Source of the DNA: Ensifer sp. BR816
GTDB taxonomy: Bacteria > Pseudomonadota > Alphaproteobacteria > Rhizobiales > Rhizobiaceae
Assembly: GCF_000378985.1 (NCBI RefSeq)
Contig: NZ_KB905371.1
Coordinates: 248,001 to 312,000, forward strand
Direction: 5' to 3'
Length of the DNA: 64,000 bases
Shown here: positions 57,396-64,000 of the stretch, piece by piece
Layout: the number at the start of each line of letters is the position of its first letter
Position numbering within the stretch: position 1 is the first letter of the stretch
Notes under the pieces: model-generated
What the model saw: the letters and a program-made list of their open reading frames with translations, nothing else
What the model was told of the DNA's origin: nothing
Databases searched by the model: none
Translations under genes and position numbers: made by a program

Positions 57396-58432
57396 TCACG
57401 CCGCCAGTGCGGTTGGCTCCTTTCCAAAGCGAAACTCGGTCGCGTCGGTCCACATACGATGCAGAATGACCGCCAGTTTGCGGGCCACCGCCACACGCGC
57501 ACGCGCCATTCCTCGGCGCCTGGCGATGTTCATGCCCCAGGCCCGGAGGCTGGACCATTTCTTCGAGCGCACCAGCAGCGTGTGGGCGGCCTCGTAAAGG
57601 GCGGTGCGGGCGAGTTCATCGCCGCAGCGGCTGACCTTGCCCTGGATGTCGGTCTCGCCGGACTGGTAGCGGCCGGCGTCAGCCCCAGATGCGCGCCCAC
57701 CGCCCGCGAGGAGCCGAACCGCTCCGGCCGGTCGATCGTAGCGCGGAAGGCAAGCGAGGTGATGGGCCCGACGCCCGGCGTGCTCATCCGCCGCCGGCAG
57801 ACTTCTTCATTGCGGACGATGTCGAGAACCTGCTTCGTCAGGCGGGCAAACTCTCCCAGCATGACGGCGAGGATCGCAAGAAGCGGCTCGACCATCGCCA
57901 TCATCTGGGCGTCGGCGCCAGCCAGCTCCCGCACGCGGCCGGCAAAAGCGCTACGCGACGGCAAGCCCAGTTTGACGCCGGCCTCGCGCAGCATCGCCCG
58001 CACCACGTTCTCGATCGACCGCATCTCGTTCAGAACCGTGCGGCGGGCAACCAGCAGCGAGCGCCAAAGCCGGCACTGTCGGCTCTTCACGTGCACCTGC
58101 CGATACCAGCCAGTGCGCATAATCTGCGCCAGTGCGCGGGCATCATTGCGATCGGTCTTGTTGGGCATCGTCTTCATCGCCGCATTGGCCTGCCGCGGTT
58201 CGATGCAGATCGCCGGCAAACCTTCGGCGTGCAATCCATCGTGAAGCCAGGCCGTCAGCGAGCACGCTTCCAGGCCGATCCGCTCAAGCGGCAAGCCGGT
58301 CCCTTTCAGCGCTTCACACAACGCCTGCGGATCGCTCAACGCTCTCGCCTCCTTCACGATCCGGCCAGTCTCGTCGACAATGCAAATAGAGGTCTCTTCC
58401 AAAGACACGTCCAGTCCGGCAAAGTACTTCAT
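57396..58432 (-). pseudogene. IS110-family transposase, frameshifted
   Basis: Starts KYFAGLDVSLEETSICIVDE at 58432 and carries KTDRNDARALAQIM-like DEDD residues and MSTPGVGPITSLAFRATID. Near 57685 the frame is lost: it reads TPAATSPAR instead of RYQSGETDIQGKV. The correct C-terminus continues in the next frame to ATEFRFGKEPTALAA at 57396. Same IS type as 32498-33535. Confidence 0.88.
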
Positions 58433-58585
58433 GGCTGCTCCTTCCAAATGGTTGTGGCGACTCACATCGACCACGTTTTCACATTTCGACAGGAGCAGCC
58501 GCTATCATCTGGCTCGGCAGAGACCCCAATCACCCCATCTGGTTTGGGATTCCTTTTCGCGCGTTCGTATGCGAGTGTGGCGCGC

Positions 58586-59694
58586 ATGCGTACAGGAATA
58601 TCCTTCACCGTTGCGCCGAGCGATCGCCAACGCTTGATCGCGCTCATCCGAGATCGCAATGCGCCGCAGAAGCACGTCTGGCGCGCCGAGGTCATCCTGT
58701 TGAGTGCCGATGGCGTCGGCACCGTCGAGATCATGCGGCAGACCGGCAAATCGAAGACCTGCGTGTGGCGCTGGCAGGAGCGCTTCGCCGCCGAAGGCTT
58801 CGAGGGTCTCTTGCGCGACAAGACGCGCCCCTCGCGCATCCCGCCGCTCGGGCCGGAGATCAGTGAGCGGGTGGTGGCGCTTTCGCTTGCCGACCCGCCG
58901 TGCGAGACGACGCACTGGACTGCCGACATGATGGCGGCCGCGGTGGGCATCAGCGCCAGCGCGGTGCGCCGGATCTGGAAGGCGCACGGCCTTCAACCCC
59001 ACCGCTGGAGACAGTTCAAGCTCTCCAACGACCCGCAGTTCGTCGCCAAGCTCAAGGACGTCGTCGGCCTCTACGTCGACCCGCCGGCCCACGCCATCGT
59101 GCTGTCGGTCGATGAGAAGAGCCGATCCAGGAGCTCGATCGCACCCAGCCAAGCCTGCCCTTGAAGAAGGGCCGGCTTGGCACCTTGACCCACGACTACA
59201 AACGGCACGGCACGACCACGCTGTTTGCCGCCCTCAACGTGCTCGACGGCACTGTCATCGGCAGGAACATGCAGCGCCACAGGCATCAGGAGTTCATCCG
59301 CTTTCTCAATGCCATCAATTCCCAAGTGCCGGCCGACAAGGCCGTCCACGTCGTCCTCGACAACTATGCCGCCCACAAGCATCCCAAGGTGCGCGCCTGG
59401 CTCGACCGCCATCAGCGCTTCACCTTCCATTTTACCCCGACCTCCTGCTCGTGGCTCAACGCCGTCGAAGGCTTCTTCGCCAAATTGTCGAAACGTCGCC
59501 TCAAGCGCGGCGTCTTTCATTCGCTCGTCGACCTCCAGGCCGCCATCAACCGCTTCCTTGTCGAGCATAACCAGCAACCCAAACCCTTCACCTGGACCGC
59601 TGACCCTGACAAAATCATCGCCGCCGTCAAACGTGGGCACCAAGTGTTAGATTCCATCCACTCTCATGTTCGCCTTTTCAAGCAGCAGGCATAG
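58586..59694 (+). pseudogene. IS630-family transposase, frameshifted
   Basis: Starts RTGISFTVAPSDRQRLIALI. The helix-turn-helix region is VGTVEIMRQTGKSKTCVWRW and the first DDE Asp is at IVLSVDEKS. A base is missing near 59123, so the frame changes before IQELDRTQPSLP. It continues as VVLDNYAAHKHPKV and TSCSWLNAVEGFFAKLSKRR to the normal end. The last about 28 codons lie inside the 1.6-kb repeat. Confidence 0.88.
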
Positions 59695-61202
59695 AAATTC
59701 TCCCGCCCGATTTTCTCGGACGTCGTGTTTCGCATGAGTGCGTCCTGGGGAAAGCAGGAGGCACGGTCAATGAACGACGGTTGATCATGCTCTGATACGC
59801 GGGTTGAGTACCGCCGGACCTGATGCGTCGCGGAGCTTCCTCAGTCTAGTTGGCAGCGTCGGAATTAAACCGGCTGATAGTGGAAACGAGGGTTCTCCTG
59901 CCGTGACCGTGCCCCCAGCCTTGCCCAGGTGCACATGGCTTCTGATGGGTTCGTTCCTCCTCCTCTTTGCTTTCCTAAGATTTGGCGATGTTCAACGCGG
60001 TGAGACCTGGCATGCAATCGCCCAGACAAAGCCCGACAGTTCACGGGCAATCGCCGTGGTTACGGTCGTTGCCGGCTTTCCGGCCTTCGTCAGCTTGCGA
60101 TAACGGCTGCACAGCCGCTCCTGCGCTTTCCATGCCGTGTCGCGGATCGCTTTTGGGAGCTGCTCCTGGCGCAGCAATTGCTCGCCACTCACCCTTGCGG
60201 GAAACCGGTAGCTCCAGGCCGCCTCGATCAACATGCGGCGTGCGGTTCCGTTCCCCGCTTTTGTAATGCCGCCCTGACGTCGGGTTGCGCCGCTCGAATG
60301 CTCCGATGGTACGAGCCCCAGATAGGCCATCAGTTGACGCGGATTGGTAAAGCGACTGATATCGCCCAATTCGGCAATCATCGTTGCTGCGGTCACCAAA
60401 GCCATGCCGCGCAGCGATTGCAGCGCCTGGACGACTGGGGCCAATGACCAATCGCTCAACATGATCTCGATCTGCTTCGTCAGCCGATCGCGCCGGTCCG
60501 TCGCAGCCTCGATCGTCGCGATATGATCCTCAAGCACAATGTGGTGGGCTGGTTGCGCGAAGCGAAGACCGGCCAGCCAGCGGCGGTGCATCTGCGTCCA
60601 GGCTGGACGGCCATAATGGCAGCCATGGCGCAGCAGGAACCCACTGAGTTGCTGGCGTGCCTGTCGCAGGCTGCGCACGGCAGCCAGGCGTGCCCGCACC
60701 AGATCGCGCATTGCCTCATGGGCGGGATCGGGGATCCAGACGGCGCTCAGCTCCCCAGCGCGATGAAGCCTTGCCAGATTGTGGGCATCCCGGCGGTCCG
60801 TCTTGATGCGATCGCCTGGCTTTCGCGGGATCAAAGACGGGGCGACAACGACGCAGTGATGGCCAGCGGCAGACAGTTGCCGCTGAATGCCGTAGCCGCA
60901 AGGTCCGGCTTCGTAGCAAAACTTCAGCGTCCGCCCCGACTGCGAAAGCTTCGCCAGCATGCGGGCCAAGGCCGTTGGTGTGTTTACGATCTGGCCAAAC
61001 GCGCGCACGTCACCGCGCTTACCGCCATCGGCAAGTGCCACCGAAATCGTTTCTTTGTGAACATCTAATCCGACGTATGTGATAGTCTCGTCCATGGCCC
61101 GTCTCCTATGCATGAGGCTCTACGAGAGGACCGCTCTCGCAACCCTCGATACCTGCATATTGTGAGACGGGTCACCCAGCCCCAGGCGAACATTTAGTCT
61201 AG
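59608..61202 (+). repeat. 1.6-kb direct repeat, copy 2
   Basis: Second copy of 28713-30307. To its left the IS630 gene continues without a break, so this copy looks like the parental arrangement. The last base in common is at 61202; beyond it the two copies differ completely. Confidence 0.92.
59992..61113 (-). CDS. IS110-family transposase, copy 2
   Basis: 373 residues, identical in translation to 29097-30218: same DEDD residues, same Transposase_20 region and same start. Intact. Confidence 0.93.
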   Translation of the reverse strand: MHRRRAMDETITYVGLDVHKETISVALADGGKRGDVRAFGQIVNTPTALARMLAKLSQSGRTLKFCYEAGPCGYGIQRQLSAAGHHCVVVAPSLIPRKPGDRIKTDRRDAHNLARLHRAGELSAVWIPDPAHEAMRDLVRARLAAVRSLRQARQQLSGFLLRHGCHYGRPAWTQMHRRWLAGLRFAQPAHHIVLEDHIATIEAATDRRDRLTKQIEIMLSDWSLAPVVQALQSLRGMALVTAATMIAELGDISRFTNPRQLMAYLGLVPSEHSSGATRRQGGITKAGNGTARRMLIEAAWSYRFPARVSGEQLLRQEQLPKAIRDTAWKAQERLCSRYRKLTKAGKPATTVTTAIARELSGFVWAIACQVSPR

Positions 61203-61229
61203 GAAACCGACCGGACCTACGCAAGGGCA

Positions 61230-61510
61230 GCGGTGAGCCCGCTGCGCCGCAGCATGATCGACGACATGACGCTTCGCAACCTGTCGCCGGCCACGCAACG
61301 TTCCTACCTGCATGACGTTGAACCACTGGGACGAAAGCCCGACGCGAGACAAGCCGCTACTACCAGCGCACGAAACAGTGGGTTCAGTGTTTGGCTGCTC
61401 GCGGCGCGGACTTCATCGAGGCCAGCGGCCATCCGCCGTACAGAAAGGCCGACATATGGGCGCACCGCCACCCGGCAGGGAAAGAGTCACAGCAAACCTT
61501 GGCCCGAAGA
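61230..61510 (+). pseudogene. tyrosine recombinase/integrase N-terminal remnant
   Basis: SPLRRSMIDDMTLRNLSPAT followed by QRSYLHDV matches the N-terminal SAM-like domain of integrases that accompany some IS91-type elements. It decays into frameshifts after about 30 residues, and no catalytic R-H-R-Y part is seen. Confidence 0.65.
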
Positions 61511-61515
61511 GGCCG

Positions 61516-61660
61516 TTACACATGGTAATAGCTGCTGCCGCGGATGTTGGCGCGCAGCGGTGTCGGCTTTGCCGGTTGTGCGGCGCCCGCCCGGTCGAGG
61601 CCGGACTTGAGAATGGCGGTGACGGAGGCGTAGGTGATCACGTTGACCAGCGGGATGAGG
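61516..61660 (-). pseudogene. IS21 istA C-terminal remnant
   Basis: The minus-strand reading ends YASVTAILKSGLDRAGAAQP, then LRANIRGSSYYHV. This is the tail of an IstA transposase, recognisable beside the intact IstA at 2305-3831 (ends NIRGSGYYH). Confidence 0.75.
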
Positions 61661-61702
61661 GTCTCTATTTCGTTGGCACGCGCGGAGAACCCTACTTGAA
61701 CA

Positions 61703-62716
61703 TCAGCCGTTACGGAATGTATACCCATAACTGTTGATAGCCGGCCCGCCGCCAAGATGCGCGAATAGGACTTTCGAACCCTCTGGAAAAAAGCCATTCT
61801 GGATGAGGTCGACCAACCCTTGCATCGATTTTCCCTCATAGACGGGATCAGTAATCAAGCCCTCAAGCCGGGCACACAGGCGGATGGCCTCTTTCGTATC
61901 CTCAGACGGAATGCCATAACACGGGTACGCGTACTCCTGGAACAATCTCACATCATCGTCGGCGATTTCCATGCCGAGATCAACGAGCTTTGCAGTATGC
62001 CGAGCAATTTGTAGCGCCTGCGCCTTCGTTTGGATGGGGGTGGCGGAGGCGTCGATTCCGATCACGTTGCGCTGTCGACTGTGCTTGGCGAAGCCGACGA
62101 CCATGCCAGCCTGCGTTGAGCCCGTAACCGTGCAAACCACGATATAGTCGAAGGCGAACCCAAGCTGCCTCTCCTGTGCGCATACTTCCTCCGCGAACCC
62201 GATGTAGCCAAGTCCGCCATATTTATGAACAGACGCCCCGGCCGGAATCGCATAGGGTCTATCGCCCCTTTGCTTGACCTCGTCAAGGGCTTGTTCCCAA
62301 CTGTGGCGGATGCCGATATCAAAGCCTTCATCAACTAGCCACACCTCTGCGCCCATGATCCGGCTCAAGAGAATGTTACCGACTCGGTCGTAGACGGCAT
62401 CCTCATGTGGCACCCAGCTCTCCTGTACCAAGACGCATTTCATACCGATCTTAGCGGCGACGGCGGCGACCATCCGCGTGTGGTTGGACTGCACGCCGCC
62501 GACGGAGACAAGCGTATCCGCTTTCGACGCGATCGCGTCCGGTATGATGTACTCGAGTTTGCGGAGCTTGTTTCCGCCGAACGCGAGCCCAGAATTGCAG
62601 TCCTCACGTTTGGCATAGATTTCCACCTTTCCCCCTAGATGCTTGCTGAGGCGGTCGAGCTTCTCAATGGACGTAGGCCCAAAGGTGAGTGGGTATCGTT
62701 CGAACTTTTTCAGCAT
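61703..62716 (-). CDS. acdS: 1-aminocyclopropane-1-carboxylate deaminase
   Basis: 337 residues from the ATG at 62714-62716 with GGAGAG upstream, the standard length for AcdS. Features: RYPLTFGPTSIEKLDRLSKH, PLP Lys in GLAFGGNKLRKLEYI, VSVGGVQSNHTRMVAAVAAK, and the C-terminal DPVYEGKSMQGLVDLIQNG and FAHLGGGPAINSY. The Glu and Leu that separate ACC deaminase from D-cysteine desulfhydrase appear kept (PSEDT and VLFAHLGG). It cleaves ACC to 2-oxobutyrate and ammonia, lowering plant ethylene and helping nodulation. In Mesorhizobium loti acdS is controlled by NifA and sigma54 (known), and a matching promoter lies upstream here. Confidence 0.95.
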   Translation of the reverse strand: MLKKFERYPLTFGPTSIEKLDRLSKHLGGKVEIYAKREDCNSGLAFGGNKLRKLEYIIPDAIASKADTLVSVGGVQSNHTRMVAAVAAKIGMKCVLVQESWVPHEDAVYDRVGNILLSRIMGAEVWLVDEGFDIGIRHSWEQALDEVKQRGDRPYAIPAGASVHKYGGLGYIGFAEEVCAQERQLGFAFDYIVVCTVTGSTQAGMVVGFAKHSRQRNVIGIDASATPIQTKAQALQIARHTAKLVDLGMEIADDDVRLFQEYAYPCYGIPSEDTKEAIRLCARLEGLITDPVYEGKSMQGLVDLIQNGFFPEGSKVLFAHLGGGPAINSYGYTFRNG

Positions 62717-62849
62717 GTTCTCTCCAGTGATACGTGGTTGAGTCCTAACCACCTGTGCACAGCTCCTGGTGTATTGAGGTCGGCGGTGCTCGCCGATGCC
62801 CAGAAGAGCGCTTTCATTATTTCTAACGTCTCCTTGGTCAGAGAGACGA

Positions 62850-62865
62850 AGCAACCAGGATGCCG
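62850..62865 (-). promoter_or_regulatory. sigma54 (-24/-12) promoter of acdS
   Basis: On the minus strand CGGCATCCTGGTTGCT matches the sigma54 consensus TGGCACGNNNNTTGCW, with GG and GC at the required spacing, about 134 bp before the acdS ATG. No canonical NifA site (TGT-N10-ACA) was found just upstream. Confidence 0.7.
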
Positions 62866-63102
62866 GTGAGCAGGATTGAAGCCGGCGCCGTCTGTGGGCC
62901 GAAAAGCTACATCACCCTCGGCGACGGAACGACGGAACTACAGTCAAACTCCGGCCATGCCGTGCATGGTATACCTTCGACGGCTAGCTCGATGTTTATG
63001 GTTCGTCCGAAATAGCACGAATCTGAGCACTATCTATTGCGGCCCCTCAAGCAGCGACAATTACGCTACGCCTTAGACACAAGCTGGAACACATCTGAGG
63101 AT
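62866..63102. other. acdS upstream region
   Basis: About 240 bp without a gene. The NifA-binding site, if present, should lie here. A TGT-N13-ACA at 62893-62911 has the wrong spacing. Confidence 0.4.
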
Positions 63103-63369
63103 TCAGTTGTCACCCTCATGATGCACTTGCGACTGGTAAAGAACTTCCTCGCAATTACGGAAATGCTTGGCCCTTTGGGCACTTCTCTGAGCGCAGCTAG
63201 ACCGCCAGACCAAAAAAAGCACGCCTGCGAAATAAGCCACCTGAAGAAGCAGCCAACCAGCGAACGTAGTGACGAGCACTCTGCGGATGGAATACGAGAC
63301 GAAGTAGACCACTATAGCATTGGTGCACAGGATCAGCAGAAGGAGGCGACAGAAGATTGGGAAAGGCAA
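63103..63369 (-). CDS. small membrane protein, ExoX-like exopolysaccharide repressor
   Basis: 88 residues with two hydrophobic segments (FCRLLLLILCTNAIVVYFVS and LVTTFAGWLLLQVAYFAGVL). The block LLLQVAYFAGVLFLVWR is the hallmark of the ExoX/Psi family, small inner-membrane proteins that inhibit exopolysaccharide synthesis post-transcriptionally. It lies 27 bp after fdxB on the same strand, so it is probably expressed with the nif genes in nodules. Confidence 0.75.
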   Translation of the reverse strand: MPFPIFCRLLLLILCTNAIVVYFVSYSIRRVLVTTFAGWLLLQVAYFAGVLFLVWRSSCAQRSAQRAKHFRNCEEVLYQSQVHHEGDN

Positions 63370-63396
63370 CGCCGTCCTCCTGGTTTGTCAGTCATA

Positions 63397-63714
63397 TCAT
63401 GCAGCAACCTTGTCAGCCGCAACGTGGGTCTGGCAGTTCTTCGGGCAGACGCGGGCGCAGGCTCCGCAGCCGATGCAGCGGCCGGCCTGGTCGACGACCA
63501 TGATCATACGATTGAGCTCGCCGTCGAAGTCGTCATCCTCGTCGTCGCAGATGCCGAGGATTTCGCCCGCATCATCGACGCCGTAAAGGTGCATGACCTC
63601 GCGCGAGCAGACCTTGAAGCAGCGGCCGCAGCCAATGCAGGTCGTGCTATCGATAGCGGTCAGATATTCGGGCATCCAACTGGAGCCATCGCGGGTAAGG
63701 AAGGCCCTCATCAT
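63397..63714 (-). CDS. fdxB: nif-specific ferredoxin III
   Basis: 105 residues. Two [4Fe-4S] motifs: CIGCGRCFKVC and, after an acidic insert (ICDDEDDDFDGELN), CIGCGACARVCPKNC. This is the FdxB type of nif clusters, an electron carrier for nitrogenase or FeMo-cofactor assembly. It overlaps the stop of the preceding small gene by four bases (ATGA). Confidence 0.93.
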   Translation of the reverse strand: MMRAFLTRDGSSWMPEYLTAIDSTTCIGCGRCFKVCSREVMHLYGVDDAGEILGICDDEDDDFDGELNRMIMVVDQAGRCIGCGACARVCPKNCQTHVAADKVAA

Positions 63715-63914
63715 CGTGAGTCCTCCAGCGCGCTGAGCTCTTTCTTTGCAGCGTCCAATTCGGCAAAGGCGTCGAATGTTTTCTCGGCGACGGCCTTGAT
63801 TTCGGTCCAGTTGACCGGAAGGTCCTCGGCGAGATCGTGAAGTTCCCTCTTCGCAGTTCCAGCTCGCGACTGCAATTTCCGGACTTTCTCCTTAACTTTC
63901 TCAAGATCTGTCAT
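63711..63914 (-). CDS. Rop-like / CCE_0567-family nif-associated small protein
   Basis: 67 residues, a helical hairpin (LEKVKEKVRKLQSRAGTAKR, AELDAAKKELSALEDSR) of the PF05082 type, which lies between nifX-associated genes and fdxB in nif operons. Function is not well defined; suggested to help nitrogenase maturation. Coupled to fdxB. Confidence 0.88.
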   Translation of the reverse strand: MTDLEKVKEKVRKLQSRAGTAKRELHDLAEDLPVNWTEIKAVAEKTFDAFAELDAAKKELSALEDSR

Positions 63915-63936
63915 GATCCCCCTCCTCGAACCTGGG

Positions 63937-64000
63937 TCATGCCCGTGCCGCGTCGGGATAGGCTTCGATGGCCGCTATGGCATCATCGACCAGTTTCGCA
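63937..64000 (-). CDS. NifX-associated protein (DUF269), C-terminal end
   Basis: Only the last 20 residues are in the window (KLVDDAIAAIEAYPDAARA, stop at 63937-63939). The sequence and position, directly upstream of the Rop-like gene, fit the DUF269 NifX-associated protein of nif operons. The rest lies beyond the window. Confidence 0.7.
   Translation of the reverse strand, partial: AKLVDDAIAAIEAYPDAARA

Noticed and set aside
57689..58585. Plus-strand frame running through the IS110 region into the IS630 gene
   Set aside because: It is antisense to the IS110 transposase; only the part from 58586 is a real transposase frame.
62893..62911. TGT...ACA as NifA site for acdS
   Set aside because: Spacer is 13 rather than 10 bases.

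Overview
The window looks like a decayed, IS-rich symbiotic accessory region of a rhizobium, either a symbiosis island or a symbiotic plasmid. The best taxonomic pointers are the right edge and the first 14 kb. The right edge carries nif-associated genes (fdxB, a NifX-associated gene, a Rop-like small protein), an ExoX-like EPS repressor, and an ACC deaminase gene with a sigma54-type promoter. The first 14 kb carries a sarcosine oxidase / one-carbon cluster. A Mesorhizobium-like host fits best, but this is inference. I saw no tRNA, rRNA, CRISPR array or replication origin.

Layout. 1-14.99 kb is one-carbon metabolism: the end of an MTHFR-family gene, a glycerate-2-kinase pseudogene cut in two by an IS21-family element, a damaged D-2-hydroxyacid dehydrogenase, purU, a folD remnant, soxG-soxA-soxD-soxB, and a divergent GlxA/AraC-type regulator. 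Sarcosine oxidase makes glycine and 5,10-methylene-THF, and PurU releases formate from 10-formyl-THF. The folD and glycerate kinase steps are broken. 15.2-16.3 kb is an IS110 transposase. 16.8-20.8 kb is a cobalamin riboswitch followed by a tightly coupled ABC importer (binding protein, permease, ATPase) and a SAM methyltransferase.

21-37 kb is mostly mobile DNA and gene relics. It holds a complete IS66-family element with an exact 8-bp target duplication and a fourth, passenger gene. Relics include fabH, LysR, a 2OG-Fe(II) oxygenase and several IS families. One SAM methyltransferase gene is intact. Arginine deiminase is split by an IS630 element that is itself split by an IS110 element, and a CtlX-like arginine-degradation gene carries an internal deletion. 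A 1.6-kb direct repeat containing an IS110 transposase occurs at 28.7-30.3 kb and again at 59.6-61.2 kb.

38.3-47.5 kb is the most intriguing part. A NodU/CmcH-family O-carbamoyltransferase is followed, after a frameshifted TetR gene and an IS3 scrap, by a tight same-strand run: an atypical SDR, an unrecognised ORF with a decayed MFS tail, a classical SDR, a DRE-TIM aldolase, a SerC-like aminotransferase, and a HAD-IIA protein with an altered first motif. I read this as a candidate small-molecule pathway of unknown product. 47.8-57 kb holds an OmpR-type regulator without the usual phospho-acceptor Asp (possibly TtsI), an unknown gene apparently split by an ISAs1-family element, an IS630 copy, an orphan LuxR-type regulator and an MFS exporter. 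57.4-61.7 kb is IS110, IS630 and IS remnants. 61.7-64 kb is acdS, the ExoX-like gene, fdxB and the nif-associated genes.
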